Source of the DNA: CAZSSM01 sp964609385
GTDB lineage: Bacteria > Planctomycetota > Planctomycetia > Isosphaerales > Isosphaeraceae
Length of the DNA stretch: 64,000 nucleotides
Assembly: GCA_964609385.1 (NCBI GenBank)
Contig: CAZSSM010000007.1
Coordinates: forward strand, 62,001-126,000
Reading direction: 5' to 3'
In this document: in pieces, positions 33,429-41,571 of the stretch
How positions within the stretch are numbered: position 1 is the first letter of the stretch
How the letters are laid out: the number at the start of each line of letters is the position of its first letter
Notes under the pieces: model-generated
Databases searched by the model: none
Told to the model about the DNA's origin: nothing
The model's input: the letters and a program-made list of their open reading frames with translations, nothing else
Program-made: the position numbers and the translations under genes

Positions 33429-35247
33429 ACTGGGACTGCGCGACGAACCGGTCTCGGGTCACTGGCGGATCGATTCGCCGGAGGATCGACGGTGCGAAGA
33501 CGCCCCGATGTCCGATCCCGTCGCGGATCGGCGATGGTCTCTCCCGCCGCTCCCCGAGTCGATCGACAGGCGTTGGCTCACGGGGCTGGTCGTAGCAATG
33601 GCGGTTGTGTCCGTGGGGTTGGGCTCGACGTCGTTGGAACTGTCGGCGCCGGAGGCTCGACTCGGCCTGGCCGCCGCTGAGAGTTGGTCGAGCTACGGTC
33701 GAGTCTATGACGGCTGGTACCCCGACCTCTGGCCGCTCCGGGTCGGGTTGAGTCGGTTGGTCGCCTGGGGTTTTGAGGCAGGGATACCGACGGCGTTCTC
33801 GGTTCGGCTGCCCGCAGCCTTGGCGGCCTCGGCGTTGGGGATCCTTTTAGCGCTTCGGATCGGTTACGCGGTCTCGGGTCGCGCGGGGTTGTTCGTGGGC
33901 TTGGCCTGGTTCACGAGCGTGGCGGTAATTGACCGGTCGGGCCAGGGGGCCTTGGAGTTTGTCAGCGGCCTGGGGACCGTTTGGGTGTTGGAACGTCTGG
34001 TCGCGCGTCGGGTCGATTGGTCGGCGGGACTGGGCCTAGCTTGGGCGTTCCTGGCCGGAGGCTGGTCTTCGACGCTTCTGGTCCTGCTAAGCGTGATCGT
34101 CTTGGGTTCGCCACAGCCACGTCACTGGTTGAAACTCGGAACCCCGATTCTCCTGGCGGTCGCAAGTTGGATGGCATGGACCTGGGCCATCGACGGTCCC
34201 CATGTGGTCTTCGGCGTCCTCAGCTTGCCGTTGCAGCAGGACTCGGCCTGGGGCCTCGGCTTGGCTGTGCTTGCCTTCGCCGCGCCGTGCGGCCTGTTCG
34301 GGTTGCTGGCGCTACGATCGTCGCTTTGGTGTCATGATGAGAACGTGCAATGCCTGCCAACCCATGAGTATGCAGACGGCCAAGTTCTGGCTGCGCGAGA
34401 TCTGGCCCGTCGCTGGTTGCGGGTTGTTGGGGTGATGGTCTTGGGGGGGAGCGCGATCCCGGGTTGCGGTGTCGCGGCAGGCGTCCCCGCGACAGCCGGG
34501 CTGCTGATCGCCTCGGGGTTGGTCCTCGACCGGGCCTGGGATCGCGAGGCGGTGCGTCGATGGTCCGATTGGACGAGACGCTCGTTCTGGGTGGTCGCCA
34601 CAGCCTTAGCGCTCGGCTGGATGATCGTCGCGACCCCCGGTTTCCTTCTGGTTGGCGTCACGATCCCGTATTATCTAGGGGTTGCGATTTCGATCACGGT
34701 GCTCGCAGCGGTGGCTGGTTATTTGGCGGTCGCTTCGTGGCGAATCGAACGGATGCGTCCGACAGTGGTGGCGCTCGTCGTGTTGGCGGTCAGTTTGAAG
34801 ATCGCGCACGGAGGGTTTTACGTGTCGGAGTGGAACTATCGGGCCAGCGCGGGGGCTTGGGGACGCGCGATCGGTCAGTGGGTTCCGCCGAGGATCGATG
34901 AGCGGACCCGTTGGCCGATCCACACGGTCACGCGTTGGCCGCACGACTTGGCTTTCGCGACGGGTCGACCATTCCGGATCTTGGAGGGTGGACCTCGGGA
35001 TTTCGCCTTGGAGGGCGGCGACTGGCCCCGGTTCGTCCTGCTCCACGCCTCAGAGTTCGAGCACTGGCCGGATGATGCCCCGAAACTGATCGAGGTGATG
35101 CGGTTCCACGATCGTCGAGGCCCGACGCTTCGAATGGACCGCAAGGGACACGCTCAGTTTGATGCTGCGATCGTTCTCGCACGGACCGAAGGCGATCTTT
35201 CCTGGGAGCGCCGAGTCCGCGAGTTGGAGCGCGAAGAAAAAGATTAG
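33418..35247 (+). CDS. GT-C-like polytopic membrane protein (PMT/ArnT-like)
   Basis: 609 residues with about a dozen helices. After the first helix (WLTGLVVAMAVVSVGLGS) comes ELSAPEARLGLAAAESW, a loop with an acidic residue like the catalytic Glu/Asp loop of GT-C glycosyltransferases, then YPDLWPLRVGLSRLVAW and a run of helices. The C-terminal 120 residues are soluble and probably periplasmic. GT-C enzymes use polyprenyl-phosphate sugars. Sequence evidence for this class is weak and based on layout. The ATG pair at 33418/33421 lies at the end of the phosphatase gene with GGAGGG upstream, showing coupling. Coupling to a phosphatase could mean joint action on lipid carriers, which is inference. 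Confidence 0.6.
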   Translation: MMAELGLRDEPVSGHWRIDSPEDRRCEDAPMSDPVADRRWSLPPLPESIDRRWLTGLVVAMAVVSVGLGSTSLELSAPEARLGLAAAESWSSYGRVYDGWYPDLWPLRVGLSRLVAWGFEAGIPTAFSVRLPAALAASALGILLALRIGYAVSGRAGLFVGLAWFTSVAVIDRSGQGALEFVSGLGTVWVLERLVARRVDWSAGLGLAWAFLAGGWSSTLLVLLSVIVLGSPQPRHWLKLGTPILLAVASWMAWTWAIDGPHVVFGVLSLPLQQDSAWGLGLAVLAFAAPCGLFGLLALRSSLWCHDENVQCLPTHEYADGQVLAARDLARRWLRVVGVMVLGGSAIPGCGVAAGVPATAGLLIASGLVLDRAWDREAVRRWSDWTRRSFWVVATALALGWMIVATPGFLLVGVTIPYYLGVAISITVLAAVAGYLAVASWRIERMRPTVVALVVLAVSLKIAHGGFYVSEWNYRASAGAWGRAIGQWVPPRIDERTRWPIHTVTRWPHDLAFATGRPFRILEGGPRDFALEGGDWPRFVLLHASEFEHWPDDAPKLIEVMRFHDRRGPTLRMDRKGHAQFDAAIVLARTEGDLSWERRVRELEREEKD

Positions 35248-35256
35248 TCGATTCAT

Positions 35257-35295
35257 CATGTCGAGACATGGCCGAATCGCCGAGGCTATTCGGCC
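35257..35295. terminator. Paired hairpins at a convergent gene junction
   Basis: Two adjacent inverted repeats lie between the GT-C-like gene and hisE: CATGTC/GACATG at 35257-35270 and GGCCGAAT/ATTCGGCC at 35270-35295, the latter a perfect eight-base stem with a ten-base loop that reaches into the hisE stop. On the minus strand a T-rich stretch (CTTTTTCTTC) follows a dozen bases later. It may act as a weak terminator in either direction. Confidence 0.4.
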
Positions 35296-35645
35296 TGGGG
35301 CGTTCGCTGGGCCTTCTCGACGATCCCGCTGATCCCGAATCGGCATGCCAGCTCGGCCTCAACCTCGTCCCAGGCGATCTCGTGGTATCCGAGCATAACC
35401 ATGGTGTGGAAGAGTAGGTCAGCTGCCTCATGGATCAGATGGGCACGGCCTTCGGAACCGGGTTCGTCGGCGGCCTCGACGACCTCGGCGGCCTCTTCCG
35501 TGATCTTGGCGCCGATCTTGGCGACGCCGCCTCGGAACAGCGAGACGACATAGGAGGGGTCCTCCGGCGGCCTCCGCTTGCGCTCGGCGATCACCTCCAT
35601 CAGCGCGGGCAGGATCGGCTTTGATTCGGGGGACTCGGCAGACAT
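35286..35645 (-). CDS. hisE: Phosphoribosyl-ATP pyrophosphatase
   Basis: 119 residues, a normal length for HisE. It hydrolyses phosphoribosyl-ATP to phosphoribosyl-AMP and pyrophosphate, the second step of histidine synthesis. The MazG-like helical core shows the family residues: SYVVSLFRGGVAKIGAKITE, EAAEVVEAA and HEAADLLFHTMVML, where the Glu and Asp residues hold Mg. The ATG at 35645 has GGAG eight bases upstream; an in-frame start at 35708 only adds an arginine-rich stretch. No other his gene is nearby, as is common when the pathway is scattered. Confidence 0.93.
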   Translation of the reverse strand: MSAESPESKPILPALMEVIAERKRRPPEDPSYVVSLFRGGVAKIGAKITEEAAEVVEAADEPGSEGRAHLIHEAADLLFHTMVMLGYHEIAWDEVEAELACRFGISGIVEKAQRTPQAE

Positions 35646-35793
35646 CACGCGACTCCGGGATCTGAAAGGGACGCCTCGCCGACGACCAACGATCGGCGCG
35701 ATGCTCATCTTATCAGATTCGGGCCGCGGGACGGTCCGTCGATATCATGACGATCGATGAGGCGGGCGGTCGTATAGAGATCTCTCCAGCAGT

Positions 35794-37241
35794 TCACTTC
35801 TGCTCACGGACGACTTGCGCTTCGGGGCCGACGTTGAGATCGCCCACGATCTGGGAATTGCGGATCTGAAGCGTGGCGTGGGCGTCGATATTGATGTCGG
35901 CCTCGATGCGGCTGTCCCGGAGGGTGACGCGTGCCTCGTCGATGACGACGATCAGGCAGGTGATTGTGGAGTCTTCGATAGTGATCTGGGCTCGGTCCTG
36001 GGCGCGGATGTAGCCGCCAGTGCGGTCACAAACGCTGCTGCGGAGCGTCAGTCTATCGGTTCCATCGAGCCTCCAGGCCTCGCCGATCAGGGTGTCTTCC
36101 ACGGTCACATCGGCCTAGTCGACCGCATAAACATTCCACGCGCCAAGAGTGCAGCCCTCGAATCCGATCCGACGAGCCCCGGTCCGGATCTCACTCCCGG
36201 CCGGCGCCTTCGTGTTGGTCAGCCCGCGGATCGTTTCTCGGCTGGTTTCGGGAAAGATCAAACCCACGGCGAGCAGGTCCGAGTCGACTATCACCCCCTT
36301 GGCACCGGGGATTACGAGTAGCCCCCAGAGCACGCCACGACATCAGGTTAGGGTGATGTTTAAGATCGGGGCAGCCGACCAGGATCGGATCTGCTCGCTG
36401 GTCGGCAGTTGAAAGCGATCCTAGAATCGATCTTTTGTCGATCGGGTGAGTTTGAGAAACAAATTTCAGTTGCAAATCTTCTTTGAGATCGACGGCCAAT
36501 TGGGGACTGGTCGCCAGCAGTCCGTTGCGAAAGATCAGCGAGGCCCCGTCAAGGAGATCGATGGTCGTCTCGTGGCCGTAGCGTTGCGGGAAGACGAAGG
36601 TGCTGCCCACAATGCCGCGACGGGTTTGGCTGGAGGACAGGACGACCGGTCCGGCCGATCCGTCGAGGACCAGCGACACGTCGATCTCGGGCAGATCGCG
36701 ACGTGAGATCGAGGCCGAGCCGATCTCGAAGCGGTTTTTGGACCGCTCTCGACGAGCATCGCGTTGATGTCGAACAGAGCGAAGCCCGCTCCGGATCGTT
36801 CGGGATGCAACTCGACGTCACGGACCGGTGAGTCGTCGCTCAATCGAAATCGGTCCGATGTCAGCTCGAGTGTGGTCCAAGTCCCGGCCGGCACGCGGGC
36901 GGTGGTTTGAAATCGCGCACCGCGACGGTCCTCGATGCTGGTCAGCAACAGGTGTCCTGTTGACAGCGGAGAACGATCCGAAGCTGTTCCAGCCCGCTGA
37001 GCGGCGATAGGTAATCGGCCAGGATCGCCGGATCCTGACGATCGAAGGTCAGGACCAGCCGCTCCTTCTCGATCCAGAGGTCTGGATCGGGAACAGGTTT
37101 CGCTTCGATATTGACGACCGCTCAGCCGTCGAGTGATTCGATCTTTCCGAGCGGGGCGTTCTGCTCGGCGCAGGCGGGACCAATCGCGATCTGGGATCCA
37201 ATCACGAAGACGGGGATGATCGTTCGCGGCTTGGGACTCAT
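35794..37241 (-). pseudogene. Decayed exported beta-helix-like protein gene
   Basis: A former gene read from 37241 down to 35794. It begins with a signal peptide (IIPVFVIGSQIAIGPACAEQ), then hits an in-frame TGA at 37122-37124. Reading continues in the same frame (ERLVLTFDRQDPAILADYL), shifts near 36950 (AGTWTTLELTSDRFRLSDD), shifts near 36745 (SLVLDGSAGPVVLSSSQTR), and shifts back near 36425. A TGA at 36343-36345 and a TAG at 36115-36117 interrupt the last part. The end (IEDSTITCLIVVIDEARVTL, NSQIVGDLNVGPEAQ) has short repeated strands like a parallel beta-helix. Three stops and several frame changes exclude a working protein. Confidence 0.7.
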
Positions 37242-37392
37242 CCTAGCCTCCTCGAGAGGGCACAATGGTGGGGAGGAGATCTGTCGGAGTCGGTCCGGCT
37301 GACGTCCGATTCGACTACTCGAGCGGCAATGTCCCGGTTTCATCGACGGTTCTTTGACAATCCACTTTTTTTGGAAGGGAATATCTGTCGCG

Positions 37393-37896
37393 ATGTTGAA
37401 CCTCATTGGGGAGAGCCTGCGCGACCTGACCGATTGGGCGGCCGGCTCTTGGCGAACCGGCGCGGGGTCGCTGGTCGATCTGATGGAGCGCGTCGATGCG
37501 GCGACCCCACTGGTCCGCGAGGTCGGTTACGACGTGCGCGAGGTCCGGCTGACCGTCGCACTCAAGCCGGCCCTGTCGCTGCACCTAGTCCGCTTCCGTT
37601 CAGTCAAGGACGAGGCGTTCGATCGCTTCGTCGAGCGTCACAGCGATCAGGAGTTGCTCTGCAATCTCATCGGCCTGCTCCGACGCGCCTCGAAGCTCCA
37701 AGACCAGCTCTCGCTGCGGAACCGAGAGTGCGAAGAACTGGAGATCGAATTGTCGGTCCCGCCAGTGATCCACCTGATCGCAACGCGATACCGACATGCC
37801 TGGGCCAAGGCGCTGGCAGCGCGGATCACAGCCATGTTCCGCTTCGGAAAGTCTGACAAGAATCGTCACGTCTTAAATTCTGATAGTGAATCCTAA
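37393..37896 (+). CDS. Hypothetical protein
   Basis: 167-residue soluble protein, not recognised. It has an amphipathic start (LNLIGESLRDLTDWAAGSW), a strand-rich middle (YDVREVRLTVALKPALSLHL), and a helical section with charged repeats (HSDQELLCNLIGLLRRASKL then QDQLSLRNRECEELEIE) that could form a coiled coil. The composition and codon usage match the neighbours. The ATG at 37393 has a GGAAGGGAA element upstream. It stands alone between a pseudogene and small heat-shock genes. I see no catalytic motif. Confidence 0.6.
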   Translation: MLNLIGESLRDLTDWAAGSWRTGAGSLVDLMERVDAATPLVREVGYDVREVRLTVALKPALSLHLVRFRSVKDEAFDRFVERHSDQELLCNLIGLLRRASKLQDQLSLRNRECEELEIELSVPPVIHLIATRYRHAWAKALAARITAMFRFGKSDKNRHVLNSDSES

Positions 37897-37968
37897 ATTT
37901 GTTTTGGTGTGACGAAAAATTTGTTTGCTTGAGTGTCGTGTGTAAGTGAAGGCCGGTGAAAGCAAACC

Positions 37969-38004
37969 GGGGCCGCGATGGGAGTTGGTTCTCACCGCGA
38001 CCCC
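37969..38004. terminator. Strong hairpin between convergent genes
   Basis: GGGGCCGCG at 37969 pairs with CGCGACCCC ending at 38004 with one mismatch, and the stem continues inward with TGGGA/TCTCA. It lies between the hypothetical gene on the plus strand and the first Hsp20 gene on the minus strand. A modest T-containing tail follows on the minus strand (GGTTTGCTTTC). It probably ends one or both transcripts. Confidence 0.5.
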
Positions 38005-38057
38005 GAGCCTCTTTGAGAATCATGGAGAGTGAATCGATGGCGGCGTATGGAATTTGC

Positions 38058-38555
38058 TCAGTTGCGCAAAACGTCCTCATCGGTTTCGTTGAAGTCCTGA
38101 GGTTTGGCGAGGACGATATGGAGGATCCCGTTGGCGAGTTGGGCACGGATGGGCGCGTCGGTGACGGCTTCGGGCAGTGGGACGACGCGATGGAAGATTC
38201 CATAGCGTCGGCTGTCGAAGGCCGGTTGAATGCCTTGTGGTGGTCTGCGGACTAGGCGGATGACCAGCATCTGCTGGTGTCGTCCCAGGCTCAGGTCGGG
38301 TTCGTCGGCGCCAGCGACCTCGACTTCAATGTGAATGGCCTCGGCATCTTCCCAGACGGTCGTCGGCAGCCCCTGGTCCTGAGCGATCGAGATGAATTGC
38401 TGGGGCGTCATCTCAACCGCCTCGTCGCCCTCGATGGATCCCGAGGGGTGGGCCGAGACGTCGGAGTCGAAGCTTGGGACCTCGCTGGTCTCGGACGACG
38501 GGCGCAAATCCTCGGGCTTCCACTGCAAGCGGCGACGCACATCAGGCGGCAACAT
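38058..38555 (-). CDS. Small heat-shock protein, Hsp20/alpha-crystallin family
   Basis: 165 residues. The alpha-crystallin domain spans about residues 65-150: TTVWEDAEAIHIEVEVAGAD, LVIRLVRRPP, YGIFHRVVPLPEAV and the ANGILHIVLAK motif (the family's A-x-x-x-n-GVL). The N-terminal arm is acidic and variable. Such proteins form oligomers that hold unfolding proteins in the cytoplasm until refolded. The ATG at 38555 has AAGGGAG upstream; a GTG one codon earlier is less likely. It is a divergent paralog of the gene at 38890 on the same strand; both have a similar inverted repeat upstream. Confidence 0.9.
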   Translation of the reverse strand: MLPPDVRRRLQWKPEDLRPSSETSEVPSFDSDVSAHPSGSIEGDEAVEMTPQQFISIAQDQGLPTTVWEDAEAIHIEVEVAGADEPDLSLGRHQQMLVIRLVRRPPQGIQPAFDSRRYGIFHRVVPLPEAVTDAPIRAQLANGILHIVLAKPQDFNETDEDVLRN

Positions 38556-38889
38556 CACAAACTCCCTTGAGCATCATGCGGTAACAGCTTGGGCAGTCTG
38601 ACTCGTTACAATTTCAATGCCAATCAACCACCGAGACGCCTAAGTTGTTCGGGAGTCCCGGCTTAGGACAGGATACCGGTGAGGAGTCGGATTCCATCGC
38701 CATAGTGCGACTGACATAACGGCCAGGTGTTCGGACGTGGGGATGCTGCCAACCCGGCAGGCAGGTCGACAGCAACGATCGTGGTGGACCGTAATCGTGG
38801 ATCGGCGAGCCTCGGAGCCGAGGCCCGCACTGGTACATCAAGAGAACGAGGCCGTTGCGCCGACCCCGCCCTCACATTTCCGGGTGGCC
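38556..38889. other. Intergenic region between the two Hsp20 genes
   Basis: 334 bases between two same-strand small heat-shock genes. It probably holds a separate promoter for the left gene. The main visible structure is the inverted repeat at 38639-38667. Short frames here show no conserved content. Confidence 0.45.
38639..38667. promoter_or_regulatory. Inverted repeat CCTAAG-N17-CTTAGG upstream of Hsp20
   Basis: Perfect six-base arms (CCTAAG and CTTAGG) separated by 17 bases, 84 bases upstream of the Hsp20 start at 38555. Within the spacer CGGG and CCCG can pair around a three-base loop, so the RNA could also fold. The same arm length and spacer occur upstream of the other Hsp20 gene. It is unlike the CIRCE element. 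Operator function is a guess. Confidence 0.35.
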
Positions 38890-39327
38890 TCAGTCAGCCT
38901 GAATCTGGACCCGATGCGGCTGAGCCTCAGGCACCTTGGGCAGGCGGATCGTGAGGACGCCCAGGTTCAGCTTGGCCTCGATCCGATCGCTCTGGACGCT
39001 CTCAGGCAGTTGGAAGTGCCGCTCGAACTGGCCGTAGCGACGGTTGTCGTAAATCGCCTTGCGGTCGGCCGGCCGCGAGCGGTCGGCGCGGATCGCCAGG
39101 ATGCCCTGGTGGACTTGGATATCGATCTGATCCTGGCTCAGGCCCGGCACTTCGACCTCGACATGCACGTTTTGCTCGTCTTCCCAGAGTGAGACCGGCA
39201 GGGTGGACGTCGACGGCTCGGTGGTTCGGAGACCATCGAAGACCGCATTGATGTCCCGGTTGAAGCGGCTCATCGGGGTCGAGAACACCGTATCGAATAG
39301 GTGACCGTTTCGCAGAGTGGGAACCAT
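38890..39327 (-). CDS. Small heat-shock protein, Hsp20/alpha-crystallin family
   Basis: 145 residues. Core segments are PVSLWEDEQNVHVEVEVPGL, IQVHQGILAIRADRS, YGQFERHFQLPESV and the conserved LNLGVLTIRLPK, giving a complete alpha-crystallin domain of normal length. The short tail after it (EAQPHRVQIQAD) lacks an obvious I-x-I motif except VQIQ. It acts as an ATP-independent holdase chaperone. The ATG at 39327 has AAGGAG eight bases upstream; an in-frame start at 39390 has none. It is the closer match to the canonical family of the two paralogs. Confidence 0.92.
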   Translation of the reverse strand: MVPTLRNGHLFDTVFSTPMSRFNRDINAVFDGLRTTEPSTSTLPVSLWEDEQNVHVEVEVPGLSQDQIDIQVHQGILAIRADRSRPADRKAIYDNRRYGQFERHFQLPESVQSDRIEAKLNLGVLTIRLPKVPEAQPHRVQIQAD

Positions 39328-39892
39328 CGTCGGACTCCTTCGTAATGGTGACAAAAGTGCAGTCAACCTTGTCGCGACCCTCGAAAACATCCGCTCACTT
39401 CACGGGGTCGATCTCTCGAGATCGCGGACGACAATATTGAAAGCATCTTGCGTACCAAAAGGAGATTGTCATCGCTTAAGCAATTTGTACGAAACGACTT
39501 AAGGAAATCGAAAATTAGTCCGTGTTGCGGATGGTAGAGCGTTATGTCGATTCTGGCATGCTTCGATAATCTCCGTGGCAGCCAGTTTGGCAGGAAAAGA
39601 CGGGGTGCGATAGAGACGCCGATCGCTCTCCAGGACGCCTGCCATTACGGCGTGGTCGCGTTGCTTTGGATGGAGAAACAACGGCGATCCAAGAGGCAGC
39701 AGGCCGGGGTCGCCTCGACACGATACAATGAGACCGAGGGAACGGATTGGGTACGGCGGAACGAACGGAGGCAATGGACCGACCGCCTCGGGAATCGACC
39801 GAGACCGCGAGTCGATCGGGTGATCGCTCTGGTTGTCGAGGTCCAACCTTGAAACGATCCAAGAGCTAACACGACCAGTCGAGGGTTCGACG
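39328..39892. other. Divergent intergenic region, Hsp20 versus efflux operon
   Basis: 565 bases. It should carry the Hsp20 promoter on one side and the efflux promoter on the other. The stretch 39440-39530 is AT-richer than its surroundings and holds the CTTAAG repeat described separately. Several open frames cross the region on both strands, but none has a ribosome site or conserved sequence. Confidence 0.45.
39475..39503. promoter_or_regulatory. Repeat CTTAAG-N17-CTTAAG upstream of Hsp20
   Basis: Two copies of the palindrome CTTAAG separated by 17 bases, 148 bases upstream of the Hsp20 start at 39327. Arm size and spacer match the repeat at 38639-38667, and both left arms follow CG. It lies in an AT-rich stretch suited to a promoter. 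A shared stress regulator is a hypothesis only. Confidence 0.33.
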
Positions 39893-41296
39893 ATGAGACG
39901 ATGGGTTGATGGAGTCCTGGTCAGCCGAGAGGACGGGACGTCAATACGCCCAAGGTGGTCGTGGTTGGCATTGAGTTTGGTTCTCGGAACGGGCCTTCTC
40001 ACGGGGATGCCGGCGACGGCTCAGCCGGGTCGCGGCCCGTCCCCAGTGGCGGTCGCCCCGGTGATCCAGCGCGACGTGGCGACCGGTCGGCCGTTCGTGG
40101 GCACAGTCTACCCGCTCCGGATCAGCCAGGTTGGATCGACGGTCGAGGAACGAGTTGTGGCCTTCGAGGTCGAGCAGGGCGATCGGGTCGAGCAAGGAGC
40201 AGTCCTGGCCCGGCTCCGGACGACCCGCTTGGAGATCCAGCGGTCTGTCGCCCAAGCCGAATTGAATGTGCGTCGTCAGGAACTGGCCGAGCTGGAGAAC
40301 GGATCACGCCCCGAGGAGATCGTTCAGGTCGAAGCCCGGTATCGACGCACCCAGGCGGCCCGCGAGGCTGCCCAGAGCCGATACTTGCGGGCGCGTAGCC
40401 TCTTCGCCAGCGCGAAGGTCAGTCCTCAGGAATTAGAGGACGCACGGGTGGCGACCGCTCAAGCCGAGCAGGAGGAGCGCGAGGCCGAAGCGCTGCTGGA
40501 ACTGGCCCGCCAAGGCCCCCGTCTCGAGCAGATCGAGCGGGCCCGCGCCCAGGTCCTCGTCCAGAAAGAGACGATCCGCCAGCTCGAGGACGAGATCGCC
40601 CAGCACACTATCCGCGCGCCTTTCGCCGGCTACGTCGTGCGCGAGCAGACTCAAATGGGCCAATGGGTCAGCAAAGGCGGGGCCGTGGCCACGATCGCCG
40701 ACCTGGATACCGTCGATGTCCGTGTGGCTGTGCCCGAGGACGACGAGGTCGCGCTCCAACTTGGCTCATCGGTCCGGGTCGTGCTGCCGGCGCTGATCGA
40801 TTACGTCTTTGAGGGGACCTTGGTGGCGATCGTACCTGAGGCCGACCCCCGGTCTCGGAGCTTCCCGGTGATCGTCCGGATCACCAATCCGCACGACGAG
40901 GACGGCCCGTTGATCAAGGCCGGCCAGTTTGCCCGCGCCATGCTGCCAGTCGGTCCTCGACGGGGGGCCGTTCTAGTCCCCAAGGACGCCCTGGTCATTC
41001 AAGGGGGCGATGCTTCGCTGTTCGTGGTTGAGGATCTGGACGGCTCGGCCGGACGTCCCGAACTGGTCGGCCGTGTGCGGGCCGTGCCGATTGAGGCGGG
41101 GATCGCTTATCGCGGTTGGATCGAGGTCGACGGTGACGTCGAGCCCGACCAATTGGTCGTCGTCCGAGGCAACGAGCGGCTCCGGCCAGGCGCCGAGGTC
41201 CGGATCAGCCGGACCTTCGACGTCAACGAATTGCTCATACCGGGAGACCGTGACGCTGCGGCATCCCTGATCTCCAACGGGGCCTCGACGCCCTGA
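39893..41296 (+). CDS. RND efflux periplasmic adaptor (HlyD/MFP family)
   Basis: 467 residues. A signal peptide (LALSLVLGTGLLTGMPATA) is followed by the split lipoyl domain (VAVAPVIQRDVATGRPFVGT, VVAFEVEQGDRVEQGAVLA), a long alpha-hairpin coiled coil (about residues 120-230, rich in Glu, Arg and Ala), the second lipoyl half (IRAPFAGYVVREQTQMGQWV) and a beta-barrel (VDVRVAVPEDDEVALQLGS). It would bridge the inner-membrane pump to an outer-membrane channel. The ATG at 39893 has GAGGG upstream. The RND permease follows after 275 bases on the same strand; no outer-membrane factor is nearby. Confidence 0.92.
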   Translation: MRRWVDGVLVSREDGTSIRPRWSWLALSLVLGTGLLTGMPATAQPGRGPSPVAVAPVIQRDVATGRPFVGTVYPLRISQVGSTVEERVVAFEVEQGDRVEQGAVLARLRTTRLEIQRSVAQAELNVRRQELAELENGSRPEEIVQVEARYRRTQAAREAAQSRYLRARSLFASAKVSPQELEDARVATAQAEQEEREAEALLELARQGPRLEQIERARAQVLVQKETIRQLEDEIAQHTIRAPFAGYVVREQTQMGQWVSKGGAVATIADLDTVDVRVAVPEDDEVALQLGSSVRVVLPALIDYVFEGTLVAIVPEADPRSRSFPVIVRITNPHDEDGPLIKAGQFARAMLPVGPRRGAVLVPKDALVIQGGDASLFVVEDLDGSAGRPELVGRVRAVPIEAGIAYRGWIEVDGDVEPDQLVVVRGNERLRPGAEVRISRTFDVNELLIPGDRDAAASLISNGASTP

Positions 41297-41571
41297 CCGC
41301 CTCCAAGTCTCCCGAAGAGCGCGTCATGCGACCGCATCGCATCGGCCATGCTGGATTCGGCACCAGGCCGAAGGTGACGCTCGGTGATCGCGATGGCACA
41401 GTCATTCGACGCCTGTCGCCTCCTTTCATCAAAGGGAGGAGCCATAGACCGAAGATGTCTCGGGCCCTTGCTGCTCGAGGACCCCAACTCGACTACAATT
41501 GATGCTCCGTCGACGATGCGGACTGCCTGCCCCCGTTTGACCTCGCCCTCCCGCCCTCACCTCCAGGTTTG

